This document shows, piece after piece, positions 35,033 through 45,203 of a DNA stretch of 64,000 nt (the stretch's first letter is position 1; each line of letters opens with the position of its first letter). This DNA comes from JAHJCW01 sp965369995. GTDB lineage: Bacteria > Fidelibacterota > Marinisomatia > Marinisomatales > JAHJCW01. The notes beneath the pieces are model-generated. The model saw only the letters and a list, made by a program, of their open reading frames with translations, had not been told where the DNA came from and did no database searches. The position numbers and the translations under genes are program-made. Location: assembly GCA_965369995.1 (NCBI GenBank), contig CBDURO010000004.1, positions 1 to 64,000 on the forward strand. The letters are read 5' to 3'.

Positions 35033-38000
35033 CTGATAAAGTAATGAAATTATTATATCTCAAATTATCAATGTAATTTACATTTACATTTAGAGATAAA
35101 TTTTTTCCTAATAATACTTGTCCTTGAATATTTATTGAAATTGATTGACCTAGTGGTAATCCGTTCAGAGCTTCCGGAGGAATTACCAATTTATCACTTG
35201 TTTCAATAGAATTAAATAATTCAGCCCGAACTTTTATTCGACTCGTTGAACTTATAAACCGCTGACTTTCGATTTTTAAACCATAAGCATAAGCCGAAAA
35301 CAATTCTTGATTATGCGTACCACTATCTTTACCGCCCAATGCTGAAACAGAAAATTGCCATTTTCTCTCTATACTCCATTTAATTTCCTCCTCCGTCCAC
35401 CAACCATCAACATTCCTATTTCTCAAATTGGAAAACCCTGAGGAGTTATCAATTTTATGTGATTTAATTTTTAAGACTGAATGAAATTTCTTTTTAATCG
35501 GTTCACGCCATTCGACACCGTATTCTGTTTGAATACGCAGATCATTCCCACGCGGATCAGCTCCCAACAAATCCTGAGAATATATTACCCAATTTCTAAT
35601 TCTTCTTGTAGTACCTTGTGGATTGTAATCAATTTCGTTTCTCAAGTTAACTTTGGATCGAGCTATTTCATTATCTAATAAATCGGGTTCCAAAATTTTA
35701 TTTATAGCAAAGGTTTTTCCTTTAAATTCCGTACGGAAATCCGATCTGACATCAATATTCTTTAATACTCTGAATGGCATCTTTGCGAAATCGATGAATA
35801 ATCGCTGTGAAGCGATAAAATGGGTGATTAATTCACGATCGCCGGTTAATATTGTATGACTAATATATGCACCATTCGGATCACTAATGTACTCGTTGAA
35901 CTCTTCATCATAACGATAGGAACCAAGCCCCACACCGATAGAATCATAAACCACGGCGCGTGATTCCGTATATGTTTCCTCAAGTTTTGAGTGCAGCTCC
36001 CAACGAACCGGATTTGTTTTATTATTGAAACGGATATTTGCTAAACCTATTGCATAATCTAATTTTTCATTTTTAATTAAATTGTCAGATATCCGTTTTT
36101 TGAAAACGATTTTTCCTGACCATCCGTTTGTAAATTTTCCATTAATATCTAATTCACCAAATAGTCCCTCTTGGATGATATCCATTTCTGTTGAATCAGT
36201 ATCATTCACTTTAAAATCAATTCTTCGTGCAATGGATGCCGCAACATTTTTGTTTTCTTTAGAGAATAAAAATCCCAATTTCCCTATATCAAATTTGTGA
36301 TTACCCTTTTCGTATTCACCTTTATAACTAATAATTGGATGAAAATTACCGGGGAGTAACATTCCGTAAATGTTAAGTTGATAATAATTTGATTTTTCTG
36401 TCTGAACTCTATTGATGTACGAATCAAATTTTGGGATAAATTTTGTGTTACTATTGATCTGACCTGTTAATCTATTCTTTTTTCCTGAAATCGAATTATA
36501 TTGTGACCAATCAAATTTTGAATTAAAAGATTTATCAATTTTTACATTGATTCCGCCTGAGAATAGTGATTCCTTACCTAAATCTTCTGATTGTATATTC
36601 CAGTCTCTGTTGAATTGTGCGTTTCTTTCGCGACTCAACTCTCTAAACCGATTTGATCTGCTCCAATTAATAATATTATATCCAAGTTTAGCATTTTTTA
36701 ATACAGATATTTCTTTACCGGTAATTGAAAAATTATGTGCGAATCCGATATTGTCATCATCATTTAATGTAGAAAATGTGTTTTTATCTAAATTTGATAG
36801 AGATATATCCCAAGCGGCTAAAGTATTTTCCGACAATTTTGCATCACCTGCAAGTTGAAATATTTCATGATTTATCGGATTACTCCATCGTCTAAACGGA
36901 CTGTATAAGTCAATAATCTCGGATCTGTCTTCAATATTTACAAACTCAAAATACAAGTGTCCGTCATCGCTAATGCGACGTGCGTATTCCCCGTTTTCGT
37001 TATCGTTATAAAAGCTCACTTTATATCTGTTTTCATTGTTGTTCACCGTTTTGGGAGAATAAATATATATTCCACCTGTCAATAAATAGTCGCCTTTTTC
37101 ATCCTTAACTGCGCCGGAAAGAATTGCATCTTGATCCCCGGCGTTCAAAAGAGAATCCCTTAAACCAACTGCCACAGTTTCATCAATCTGTAATTGATCT
37201 TTTTCCTTAAACCAAGATATTCCCAAATTACCCCAATTACCTAACTCGCGGTAAACCGATGCGCTAAGCACATTGCGGTTATATTGAAAATCCGAATATT
37301 GATATTCAATATAAATATCAGAATCGAAATCGATTAACCGACGAGGTGTAAACGTAACTTCACCTATGCTGTAATCAATGATATAATCGAAGTTTTCGCC
37401 ACGTTTTAGTAGTTCACCATTTAAGTGTACTTTTTCCGTTCCAGCTAAAACAATTATATCTTTATTTCCGTTTTCTGAAGTTAATGAATACGGTCCTTGG
37501 CTGCCATCAGTACCTTTAAAAGACAATTTATGATATCGTCCTTTTGTTCCGGCAAGCGTACTTTGTCCCGACAATTTATCAAATTTAAAAGTATTTTTTA
37601 ATCCTTCAAGTTTTCGGCTAACCTTTAAATATTTTCCGCTATTTAATTCATAATCAATGTCGCCTGCCATAATTTGAAAATTTGTATGACTAACGTGTAA
37701 ATATACTTTATCGATTTCATCAAGGATTTGCGTTGTGCCTTCCGGTTGTATTGGCAAACTTTGATCGGACAGAACTCCGCTTACTGTTATATCGTTAGAA
37801 AGTTTACCTTGTAATTGTAATTGCAATCCTCCGCTAAAATCTGAGCCACCAAAAGGTGAAAGAGTTAAATTACGATACACTGTGCCAGTAGTAGCCAAAT
37901 TGGATATCTCGTCTTGAATATCATATTGAATTTCGGCTTGTGTAGATTGAACTGAATCTGGATTGATTACTGTTAGTGAATCAAGCAGCGGTAGCGATTC

Positions 38001-38303
38001 AAACAATGGACCAATTTGAACCGGTAACTGTTTAATAAAGTATCGGTATGAAGCATGATATAAACCGGTGTCATGCTTTGCTTCATTTAACCCTAAATGA
38101 CCCGTTATTGCATTTAATTGATAGTCATCAACTAATTTACCATTATGAAATAAAAAGAAACTTGAATCAATTATAAAAGGATTTAATTTAATTTGATATT
38201 GATCCGTTTCTACAATAACCGTGTCAACAGTAGATATGGATTGTCCTGTTAGTATATTTAGAAAAAATATTACAGGAATAATCCTATTCCATCGAAACAT
38301 CAA
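35010..38303 (-). CDS. Giant outer-membrane beta-barrel protein, SprA-like
   Basis: A 1097-residue exported protein (signal peptide in residues 1-21). It is rich in alternating beta strands and ends in a C-terminal Phe (GELRAYF), as outer-membrane barrels do. The N-terminal third has LTLSPFGGSDFSGGLQLQLQ, then DEIDKVYLHVSH and the repeat-like VHLNGELLKRGENFDYIIDY with SIGEVTFTPRRLI. These resemble the SprA/type IX translocon family of the FCB group, but at half or less of the usual Bacteroidota SprA length. No other type IX component is visible in this window. A role in protein export across the outer membrane is inference. Confidence 0.7.
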   Translation of the reverse strand: MMFRWNRIIPVIFFLNILTGQSISTVDTVIVETDQYQIKLNPFIIDSSFFLFHNGKLVDDYQLNAITGHLGLNEAKHDTGLYHASYRYFIKQLPVQIGPLFESLPLLDSLTVINPDSVQSTQAEIQYDIQDEISNLATTGTVYRNLTLSPFGGSDFSGGLQLQLQGKLSNDITVSGVLSDQSLPIQPEGTTQILDEIDKVYLHVSHTNFQIMAGDIDYELNSGKYLKVSRKLEGLKNTFKFDKLSGQSTLAGTKGRYHKLSFKGTDGSQGPYSLTSENGNKDIIVLAGTEKVHLNGELLKRGENFDYIIDYSIGEVTFTPRRLIDFDSDIYIEYQYSDFQYNRNVLSASVYRELGNWGNLGISWFKEKDQLQIDETVAVGLRDSLLNAGDQDAILSGAVKDEKGDYLLTGGIYIYSPKTVNNNENRYKVSFYNDNENGEYARRISDDGHLYFEFVNIEDRSEIIDLYSPFRRWSNPINHEIFQLAGDAKLSENTLAAWDISLSNLDKNTFSTLNDDDNIGFAHNFSITGKEISVLKNAKLGYNIINWSRSNRFRELSRERNAQFNRDWNIQSEDLGKESLFSGGINVKIDKSFNSKFDWSQYNSISGKKNRLTGQINSNTKFIPKFDSYINRVQTEKSNYYQLNIYGMLLPGNFHPIISYKGEYEKGNHKFDIGKLGFLFSKENKNVAASIARRIDFKVNDTDSTEMDIIQEGLFGELDINGKFTNGWSGKIVFKKRISDNLIKNEKLDYAIGLANIRFNNKTNPVRWELHSKLEETYTESRAVVYDSIGVGLGSYRYDEEFNEYISDPNGAYISHTILTGDRELITHFIASQRLFIDFAKMPFRVLKNIDVRSDFRTEFKGKTFAINKILEPDLLDNEIARSKVNLRNEIDYNPQGTTRRIRNWVIYSQDLLGADPRGNDLRIQTEYGVEWREPIKKKFHSVLKIKSHKIDNSSGFSNLRNRNVDGWWTEEEIKWSIERKWQFSVSALGGKDSGTHNQELFSAYAYGLKIESQRFISSTSRIKVRAELFNSIETSDKLVIPPEALNGLPLGQSISINIQGQVLLGKNLSLNVNVNYIDNLRYNNFITLSGELRAYF

Positions 38304-39117
38304 CTACCAAAATTTTATCTGATAACAAGATATAAAGATTGCCATCCATTTGAGCCACATCTAAAATGGTTTGCTTCATCGGCAAATTTACTTTTTCATT
38401 ATCCCGAATTGCAGTTATTTGCCCCTCAGTATTTATCACAAACCATTCGTTTGACAGCTTGATTAAAAATCTACCATTAGTATTTTCTATGAGGAATTTG
38501 TTTTCCAATTTGCCCAATCGGTTGAATAAATGAACAGAATTGTTGCAAATTGTCAATATTCCAATGCTGCCATCTGATGCAACGTGAATATCTTTAATGC
38601 ACTCTTGTACATCATTCCATAGTGATAAATCTATAAAATCGTCAAAGTTTTGTATCGGAGGATTGGCTTTTAGAATCTTTTGCTCTTGTTCAGATTGTAA
38701 TAATATGTTTCCCCAATCGTCAATTCCACTAAATTCAGGGTATATTTGATCAAATTCTATCGTACGCAAGTAATTTAGTTTATGATCAAATTCAATTAAT
38801 TTATTTTCTGTTCTATCGACAATCCAAACTCGCAGTTTTGAGTTTAATATCTCAATAGGATCAATGAAAGCATCATTATCAATTCCATACCCACCGGCGA
38901 AAACTATATCACCCTCATTTGAAAAAAATGCAACTTGTCGGTTTGCGCTATCTAAAAAGTAAAATCCTGTGGGACTAACACAAAAGTTAGTTGGACGAAA
39001 TTTGTTAACAGAAATATTTTCCGGTAAATAAATTATTTTTATAATGTTAATGTTTATTTGAGAGTAAAGGCTACCACAAAACAAAATAATAGATATAAAA
39101 TATTTCAAATATATCAT
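38284..39117 (-). CDS. Exported beta-propeller-like protein
   Basis: A 277-residue protein with a signal peptide (residues 1-19, YLKYFISIILFCGSLYSQ). The rest reads as repeated four-strand blades with NHL-like spacing (PTGFYFLDSANRQVAFFSNEG, LRVWIVDRTENKLIEFDH, WGNILLQSEQEQK). No catalytic residues are evident; such propellers are typically interaction scaffolds. It overlaps the SprA-like gene by 20 bases and so forms the head of a three-gene envelope cluster. A role beside the large barrel is inference. Confidence 0.7.
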   Translation of the reverse strand: MIYLKYFISIILFCGSLYSQININIIKIIYLPENISVNKFRPTNFCVSPTGFYFLDSANRQVAFFSNEGDIVFAGGYGIDNDAFIDPIEILNSKLRVWIVDRTENKLIEFDHKLNYLRTIEFDQIYPEFSGIDDWGNILLQSEQEQKILKANPPIQNFDDFIDLSLWNDVQECIKDIHVASDGSIGILTICNNSVHLFNRLGKLENKFLIENTNGRFLIKLSNEWFVINTEGQITAIRDNEKVNLPMKQTILDVAQMDGNLYILLSDKILVVDVSME

Positions 39118-39123
39118 AAAAAG

Positions 39124-39549
39124 TTAATTTAGATTTTTATAATATTTAAAACTCGCAAGGAATAATGCAGTTCCAATTCCGATGTACATTGGAGCCAAAA
39201 TATACTTTGGAATTAAACCTGTTGTGCGTAAAAAAATACCCATACTCATCATAACAGCAATTAAGATATATGATCTCCATTCTTGAAATGCAAATACGCA
39301 AGCTTCTTTAGGATAGGCAAATATTCTGTTAATATTTTTATTTGCAATATTTCCAAATCCAAACCGAGCTATCACCCATCCTGCCAATAATCCTATTATT
39401 ATCGTTACAAATAATTGTATGTTATTAAAAGATTTAAGCCAATTGAAAGATAAAATATTGAGAAATATTCCTACACCGCTCCACATTAATCCGGATATGA
39501 TAATTAGCCATTTTCGTTTTACAGCAGGTTTTAATCGTGAGTAATTCAT
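39124..39549 (-). CDS. Four-helix integral membrane protein, unknown function
   Basis: A 141-residue protein with hydrophobic helices at about 14-34, 45-61, 93-108 and 114-134, separated by a basic loop (FGNIANKNINRIFAYPKEA). No enzyme motif is seen and no family name is offered. It lies six bases downstream of a CPBP-family protease gene on the same strand and six bases upstream of the propeller gene. It is thus in the middle of a tightly packed run from lepA to the envelope cluster. Confidence 0.7.
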   Translation of the reverse strand: MNYSRLKPAVKRKWLIIISGLMWSGVGIFLNILSFNWLKSFNNIQLFVTIIIGLLAGWVIARFGFGNIANKNINRIFAYPKEACVFAFQEWRSYILIAVMMSMGIFLRTTGLIPKYILAPMYIGIGTALFLASFKYYKNLN

Positions 39550-39555
39550 AAATAT

Positions 39556-40275
39556 TTAGGCATCCGGTAATATTTGCGTGAATACAATTAAATTATAGAA
39601 ACTATGCGAATAGGCCGCAATTCCAAATCCTCGTAGAATATAAATATATCCAAGAATAATACCGGCAACAAATCTTAATATAAATAAACTTGTTTTGGGA
39701 ATATCTGCATACTCCCCAAAAAAATGAAATGACGAAAATATTACTGCTGCAATAATTATCGAAACTGTCATTTTGTACATATATTGTTTTTTAAGGAATA
39801 ATCCGACAATTAACGCCAATCCGCTAACTAGAATAACTCTGAATACGAATTCCTCAAATATTCCTGAACCAATAGAAAGTACGATCTGCTGCATTAATAA
39901 TTTACCAGTACCTTTACCTAATAATAATTGACCTTGCGATAAAATAACAAATAATATGATCGACCAAAATATGCTTTCCAATAGCATTATAATAAAATAA
40001 TTGCTCTTGATTTTTAACTCTTTAAATCCGACTTTATTAATAAAAAAGGCAATAGTGATACCAATTAATAGCAAGAAAGCCATTCCATAAATACCACTTA
40101 TCCCAAGAGTTGCAAGCATTTTACGAAGTAATACATCAGCACCATTTCTAATTATTGGCAAATCTTTTGATGAAATTGCAGATATACCTAATTCATAAAT
40201 AATAAAAAGTGGCAATATAAAAATGAAGCTGTAAAAGGGAGACTTTGATTGTTTAAAATAATTATTAAATATCAT
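39556..40275 (-). CDS. CPBP-family intramembrane metalloprotease
   Basis: This 239-residue membrane protein has about seven helices and the Rce1/CPBP (Abi) motifs. These are EEFVFR at 141-146 (E-E-x-x-x-R), FSSFH at 180-184, and H224 with N228 in SHSFYN. These residues form the active site of CAAX-prenyl-type intramembrane proteases. The bacterial substrates are mostly unknown. It lies six bases downstream of lepA, in the same run. Confidence 0.85.
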   Translation of the reverse strand: MIFNNYFKQSKSPFYSFIFILPLFIIYELGISAISSKDLPIIRNGADVLLRKMLATLGISGIYGMAFLLLIGITIAFFINKVGFKELKIKSNYFIIMLLESIFWSIILFVILSQGQLLLGKGTGKLLMQQIVLSIGSGIFEEFVFRVILVSGLALIVGLFLKKQYMYKMTVSIIIAAVIFSSFHFFGEYADIPKTSLFILRFVAGIILGYIYILRGFGIAAYSHSFYNLIVFTQILPDA

Positions 40276-40281
40276 CGTGAT

Positions 40282-42084
40282 TTAATCCGAATCAATCTGC
40301 AAAACTGCTAATAAGGCTTCCTGCGGTACCTCCACTTTACCAATCATTTTCATACGTTTTTTACCTTTCTTTTGCTTCTCCCACAATTTCCTTTTACGAG
40401 AGATATCTCCTCCGTAGCATTTTGCTGTAACATTCTTTTTTATTGCTTTAACAGTTGTTCGCGCAATGATTTTAGAACCCAAAGAAGCTTGAATTGCAAC
40501 TTCAAACATTTGTCGTGGAATAAGTTCTTTAAGTTTTCTGCATAACGCGTTACCGCGATGGAATGCATCATCGGCATGGCATATAATTGAAAGCGCATCA
40601 ACCGGTTCGGAATGTATTAATATATCCAACTTTCTTAGTTTTCCTGTACGAAACTTTGATATTTCATAATCTAAAGAAGCGTACCCGCGTGATATCGATT
40701 TCAACTTGTCATAGAAATCGAATATGATTTCTCCAAGCGGTAATTCATAGTGTAATTGTGCTTTATCACTGGATAAATAATTAGTGGTCTTATATTCACC
40801 ACGCTTCCTTTGACATAAAGTCATTATTCCGCCAATATACTCTTTTGGTGTGATGATTTCGGCATTTACAAATGGCTCCATAACATCTATAATATCATTA
40901 CTTTGTGGCATTTTTGCCGGCGTGTCAACATCAATTATTTCATTTGATTTTAATCTAACTTTATAACACACATTCGGCGATGTTGTAACTAATGATAAAT
41001 CAAATTCACGTTCAAGCCGCTCCTGAATAATTTCCATATGCAATAATCCAAGAAAACCGGCGCGGAAACCAAATCCTAATGCAGAACTTGTTTCAGGTTC
41101 ATAGATTAATGAAGCATCGTTTAATTTTAACTTATCAAGTGCCTGTCTAAGTTGTTCAAAATCATCAGCATCTGATGGATATAGTCCTGAAAACACCATC
41201 GGTTTAATTTTTTTATAACCGGATAATCTCTCTTCTGCCGGATTTTGTTTAGTAGTTATCGTATCACCGGGTTCGATGTGTTCCACATCGCGGATATTTG
41301 CAATAACATAACCCACATCTCCAGCTCGCAATTCCCCGGTTGGGACATGTTTCAATACAAAGTGCCCAACTTCCGTTGTCTCATATTTTTCCGAATGTGC
41401 AAAGAATTGAGCGGTCATACCTGCTTTTATAACTCCATCAAAAACACGAACATACGGAATAGCGCCACGATAATTATCGTACATAGAATCAAAAATCAAG
41501 GCGCGCGTTGGCTCCAAGTAATTATCATCTGGTGGCGGAATTAAATTGATTATTGCATCCAAAATATCTTGTAAACCACTGCCTTCCTTTGCACTAACTT
41601 GTAGTATTTCATCGGCAGAGCAGCCGATTAATTCAATTATTTGTTGTTTTACGTCATCAATACGGGCGCTTATTAAATCAACTTTATTTATAACAGGGAT
41701 TAAGGTTAAATCATTTTCAATCGCTAAATAAGCATTACTGACAGTTTGTGCTTCTACGCCTTGCGCCGCATCAACCAATAACAAAGCTCCCTCGCATGCT
41801 GCAAGCGAGCGTGACACTTCGTAAGCAAAATCCACATGACCGGGGGTATCTATCAAATTCAGTATATATTCCTGCTTATCAGTATGTTTATACTTCATTT
41901 GTATGGGATGACTTTTTATGGTTATACCGCGTTCACGCTCCAAATCCATATCGTCTAAAACTTGTGCTTTCATATCTTTTTTCTGCAAAGTTTTAGTTTC
42001 TTCGAGCAATCTATCGGCAAGTGTTGACTTGCCGTGATCAATATGCGCTATAATACAAAAATTTCGAATTCTATCAGTTGACAT
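40282..42084 (-). CDS. lepA: Translation elongation factor 4
   Basis: LepA (EF4) is a ribosomal GTPase that acts on stalled or poorly translocated ribosomes. The 600-residue protein is full length. G1 is AHIDHGKST (13-21), the G2 Thr is in RERGITIKSH, G3 is DTPGHVDF and G4 is NKVD. The LepA-specific C-terminal domain includes ATVKAIKKNVTAKCYGGD-like sequence (TTVKAIKKNVTAKCYGGD) and KRKLWEKQKKGKKRMK. It heads a run of closely spaced genes. Confidence 0.97.
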   Translation of the reverse strand: MSTDRIRNFCIIAHIDHGKSTLADRLLEETKTLQKKDMKAQVLDDMDLERERGITIKSHPIQMKYKHTDKQEYILNLIDTPGHVDFAYEVSRSLAACEGALLLVDAAQGVEAQTVSNAYLAIENDLTLIPVINKVDLISARIDDVKQQIIELIGCSADEILQVSAKEGSGLQDILDAIINLIPPPDDNYLEPTRALIFDSMYDNYRGAIPYVRVFDGVIKAGMTAQFFAHSEKYETTEVGHFVLKHVPTGELRAGDVGYVIANIRDVEHIEPGDTITTKQNPAEERLSGYKKIKPMVFSGLYPSDADDFEQLRQALDKLKLNDASLIYEPETSSALGFGFRAGFLGLLHMEIIQERLEREFDLSLVTTSPNVCYKVRLKSNEIIDVDTPAKMPQSNDIIDVMEPFVNAEIITPKEYIGGIMTLCQRKRGEYKTTNYLSSDKAQLHYELPLGEIIFDFYDKLKSISRGYASLDYEISKFRTGKLRKLDILIHSEPVDALSIICHADDAFHRGNALCRKLKELIPRQMFEVAIQASLGSKIIARTTVKAIKKNVTAKCYGGDISRKRKLWEKQKKGKKRMKMIGKVEVPQEALLAVLQIDSD

Positions 42085-42229
42085 AGACGGAAAATACGGT
42101 AATTTTAGCTGAATAGAGAATAGCTATTAACGCTTTGAGCGCTGACAGCTATTTCATTTTTAAGTAGATTTGGCTTATTATTCCTTGCTTGGTGGTTTGG
42201 TCAGGGGTATATCGACCAATGATTTAATA

Positions 42230-42766
42230 TTAAATCCCCAATATCTTTGCATCTACTTCCACTGTTGATTTTAAATCTAGTAAAAGGTCTTCTGTTAGTG
42301 GACTTGATGAAGTTGTTTTAAGTCGTACTCGAATTGCATCGCTTGTTAAATACTTCTTTAAATCACTGTTTGTAGTTTCTAATTCCAAATAATTACCAAT
42401 GTCATTTGGTATTTTATCTTTCCAAGCGATTAATTTTTCTTCTAATACATCAGTTTTGACAAAGATTTCAATTTTATTTAAAAAGTTAAAATTACCATCG
42501 GTAGGCTCTAAGATTGTTACATTGAATTTCTTTAATGTTGCTCTTTCAACTAAATCTTTTCGAGTATTATTTATCTCAAATGTGGATTCGACATCATTCT
42601 CTACATCTGGAGATTCAATATTTAAATTATCAAGATTGATGCCACCAAATGCGGGTAATGTAAAAGTATAGTTGTATTCAATATCGAAATGAGTCAGTTC
42701 ATCAATTAGCTTACATCCGGAAAATGTAAATAGTAATATGAATAAAATTGAAGAACTGATTTTCAT
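42230..42766 (-). CDS. Putative lipoprotein, unknown function
   Basis: A 178-residue protein with a lipoprotein signal peptide (LFTFSGC, lipobox at residues 15-18). The mature part is mostly beta with acidic stretches (NIESPDVENDVESTF) and no recognised domain. It lies between thioredoxin (20 bases upstream) and the lepA gap. It is likely anchored in the outer membrane. Role unknown. Confidence 0.65.
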   Translation of the reverse strand: MKISSSILFILLFTFSGCKLIDELTHFDIEYNYTFTLPAFGGINLDNLNIESPDVENDVESTFEINNTRKDLVERATLKKFNVTILEPTDGNFNFLNKIEIFVKTDVLEEKLIAWKDKIPNDIGNYLELETTNSDLKKYLTSDAIRVRLKTTSSSPLTEDLLLDLKSTVEVDAKILGI

Positions 42767-42786
42767 TTATTGAAGTTTAATCCAAA

Positions 42787-43149
42787 TTAAGATTTGGCTA
42801 CTCCTAATACATCTTCCATCGCTTTTTCTAAATCGTCTTTTGGCAAGGCTCCAGCTGACATTTGTGGCTGACCGTCTTGTGGTACAAATAACATCGAAGG
42901 AATACTTCGGATTCCGAAAGCTCCTGCTAATTCTTGTTCCTGTTCGGTATTTACTTTGTAAATGTTTACTTTCCCTTTGTACTCATCAGAAAGTTCTTCC
43001 AATATTGGAGCAACCGTTTTACACGGTCCACACCAATCTGCATAGAAATCTATTATACAAGGTAATTCACCTTCGAATTTCCAATCTTTATTTTTTTCGT
43101 AGTTAAATACTTTTGTTAAAAATTGTTCTTTTGTTAAATGTTCTGTCAT
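42787..43149 (-). CDS. Thioredoxin
   Basis: A 120-residue cytoplasmic thioredoxin with the redox site WCGPC (Cys40, Cys43) in FYADWCGPCKTVAPIL, and IRSIPSML with the cis-Pro. Its N-terminus is about ten residues longer than the shortest family members. It supplies electrons for disulfide reduction, with ribonucleotide reductase or peroxiredoxins as usual clients. It may be co-transcribed with the downstream lipoprotein. Confidence 0.93.
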   Translation of the reverse strand: MTEHLTKEQFLTKVFNYEKNKDWKFEGELPCIIDFYADWCGPCKTVAPILEELSDEYKGKVNIYKVNTEQEQELAGAFGIRSIPSMLFVPQDGQPQMSAGALPKDDLEKAMEDVLGVAKS

Positions 43150-43252
43150 TATTTACTCCTAAATATTGTATGTTTCGGTGGTTTGATGTAAATGTGAATA
43201 AATAGTTACAGCATTCGTTTCATAGACATTTTAAATATCTAATCCCCTGTCC

Positions 43253-44875
43253 CTAATCCCTGAACCCTGATCCTTTATAGTGATTCACAATCGGTACCCT
43301 GCGTCCTACACCAAAAGCTTTGGAGCTTACCCTTAAACCCGGAGCAGCTTGACGACGTTTAAATTCATTAATTCTAATTAATCGATACAGCCTTATAACT
43401 AATTCTCTATCAGCGCCGTTTTCAATTAATTCTTGCGGACTTTTTCTTTCTTCAATAATTGCATCAACTAACGGGCTTACAATATCATAATCAAACGGAT
43501 CAACTTGGTCTTCGGCTAACTCCGCCGATGGTACTTTCTCAATTGTGGATTGCGGAATCCGATCATATCCGGCAACTTTATTAATCCAACGTGAAACTCT
43601 ATAAACATCAATTTTAGCGAGATCAGAAATCACCGATAATCCACCGCTCATATCACCGTAAAGCGTGCAGTAACCTAAAGCAATTTCAGTTTTGTTACCG
43701 GTTGAGAGCACCATCCAACCAAATTTATTTGATAAAGCCATTAAAATATTTCCGCGCGTACGCGCTTGAATATTCTCCTCTGCAACATTCCGTTTAGTTC
43801 CTTCAAATTGTGATTTAAGTAATGTTTCATATGAATTAACGATACTTTGAATTGCAATAGTATCAAAATTTATTTTCAAATTTTCCGCTAATTGTTTTGC
43901 ATCCGATTTACTATGTACACTCGAAAAATGCGAGGGCATAGAAACACCGTGCACGCTATCAGCACCTAACGCATCGGCTGCGATACAGGCGACTAATGCC
44001 GAATCAATACCACCACTCAAACCAATTAATGCTTCAGAATGCCCCGTTTTGTGAAAATAGTCTTTAACGCCCAAACAAAGCGCATTGTATAATTTTTCCT
44101 CATTTGGTAAAACTGGATATTCCTTTTTAAATTTTGTTGCAATATCTACCATAATTAAATCTTCTTCAAACAATTTCCCCTGAGCAATTTGATCGCAATT
44201 AGCGTTATAGGCAAGTGATTCTCCGTCAAATATCAGTTCATCCTGCGCACCAATAAGGTTACAGTATAAAAACGGTATTTTAATGTTTTTTACTTTTTCC
44301 TTAATTAGTTCTTGACGCTCAGTAATTCTCCCCTCATGATAGGGCGAAGCGGAAATATTGATAATTAAATCTGCACCTTTTTCTTTTTGCAATTTTGAAA
44401 CTTTTGTATCATATCCCCTGTCCCACAAGTCCTCGCAAATTTGGATACCTACTTTTACATTTTTACCATGAATTTCAATTTCCCAAACACCTGGAGTTTT
44501 ACCATTTGCAAAATATCTATCCTCATCAAATACATCATATGTTGGTAACAATATTTTATCGTAAGTATTTGTAATCTTACTGTCTTGACATAATGCAGCA
44601 CTATTATACAATCTGCCATTTTCTTTTCGTACAAATCCGATTATCATTGGAATTGTAGTTTGTATAGCAATTTCTTTTAAGATAATTAGATTGTCATCAA
44701 CAAATCCGTTTTCTAGTAATAAATCTTGAGGAGGATAACCTGTTATTGTTAATTCCGGAAATACAACAATATCAGCATTTAATCTTAGAGCATTAGAGTA
44801 ATAGTTTAATACTTTTTTCTTATTAGAATCAAAGTTACCTACGGTTGGATTTATTTGACAAAGTGCAATTTTCAT
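43253..44875 (-). CDS. nadE: Glutamine-dependent NAD+ synthetase
   Basis: The 540-residue enzyme amidates nicotinic acid adenine dinucleotide to NAD+, using ammonia from its own glutaminase domain. The N-terminal nitrilase-fold domain has the catalytic triad Glu41, Lys107 and Cys147 (VFPELTITGYP, TYDKILLP, GIQICEDLWD). The C-terminal synthetase has the P-loop SGGIDSALVACIAADALG. It lies three bases from acylphosphatase. With cinA it forms part of NAD metabolism in the window. Confidence 0.96.
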   Translation of the reverse strand: MKIALCQINPTVGNFDSNKKKVLNYYSNALRLNADIVVFPELTITGYPPQDLLLENGFVDDNLIILKEIAIQTTIPMIIGFVRKENGRLYNSAALCQDSKITNTYDKILLPTYDVFDEDRYFANGKTPGVWEIEIHGKNVKVGIQICEDLWDRGYDTKVSKLQKEKGADLIINISASPYHEGRITERQELIKEKVKNIKIPFLYCNLIGAQDELIFDGESLAYNANCDQIAQGKLFEEDLIMVDIATKFKKEYPVLPNEEKLYNALCLGVKDYFHKTGHSEALIGLSGGIDSALVACIAADALGADSVHGVSMPSHFSSVHSKSDAKQLAENLKINFDTIAIQSIVNSYETLLKSQFEGTKRNVAEENIQARTRGNILMALSNKFGWMVLSTGNKTEIALGYCTLYGDMSGGLSVISDLAKIDVYRVSRWINKVAGYDRIPQSTIEKVPSAELAEDQVDPFDYDIVSPLVDAIIEERKSPQELIENGADRELVIRLYRLIRINEFKRRQAAPGLRVSSKAFGVGRRVPIVNHYKGSGFRD

Positions 44876-44878
44876 ATT

Positions 44879-45151
44879 CTATATTATTATTTTAAATGAA
44901 TTAAATTTATTTTCAAACGGTTGCCATTTTACTTTTACATCTTGAACTTTTGATAGTGGAGAACCTATTCTTAATTTGTTTATCAATTGATTGATAATTT
45001 CTTTTTCGCCTTCAACAGCAGCACTTACAGTTCCGTCAGAATTATTCTTCACCCATCCATTAAGATCCAGAACAACAGCATTTTTTTTAACAAAATCTCG
45101 AAACCAAACACCCTGTACTTTGCCGGTTACTAATATTTCTACAAATTTCAT
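44879..45151 (-). CDS. acyP: Acylphosphatase
   Basis: A 90-residue enzyme that hydrolyses carboxyl-phosphate bonds such as acetyl phosphate. The signature VQGVWFRDF holds catalytic Arg18, and GWVKNNSDGTVSAAVEG holds Asn36. Length is normal. It lies three bases upstream of nadE and is probably co-transcribed with it. Confidence 0.93.
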   Translation of the reverse strand: MKFVEILVTGKVQGVWFRDFVKKNAVVLDLNGWVKNNSDGTVSAAVEGEKEIINQLINKLRIGSPLSKVQDVKVKWQPFENKFNSFKIII

Positions 45152-45203
45152 TTATTATTTATAATTTTATATTGATTTTAATAATTCTATTTTTAAGATT
45201 ATT

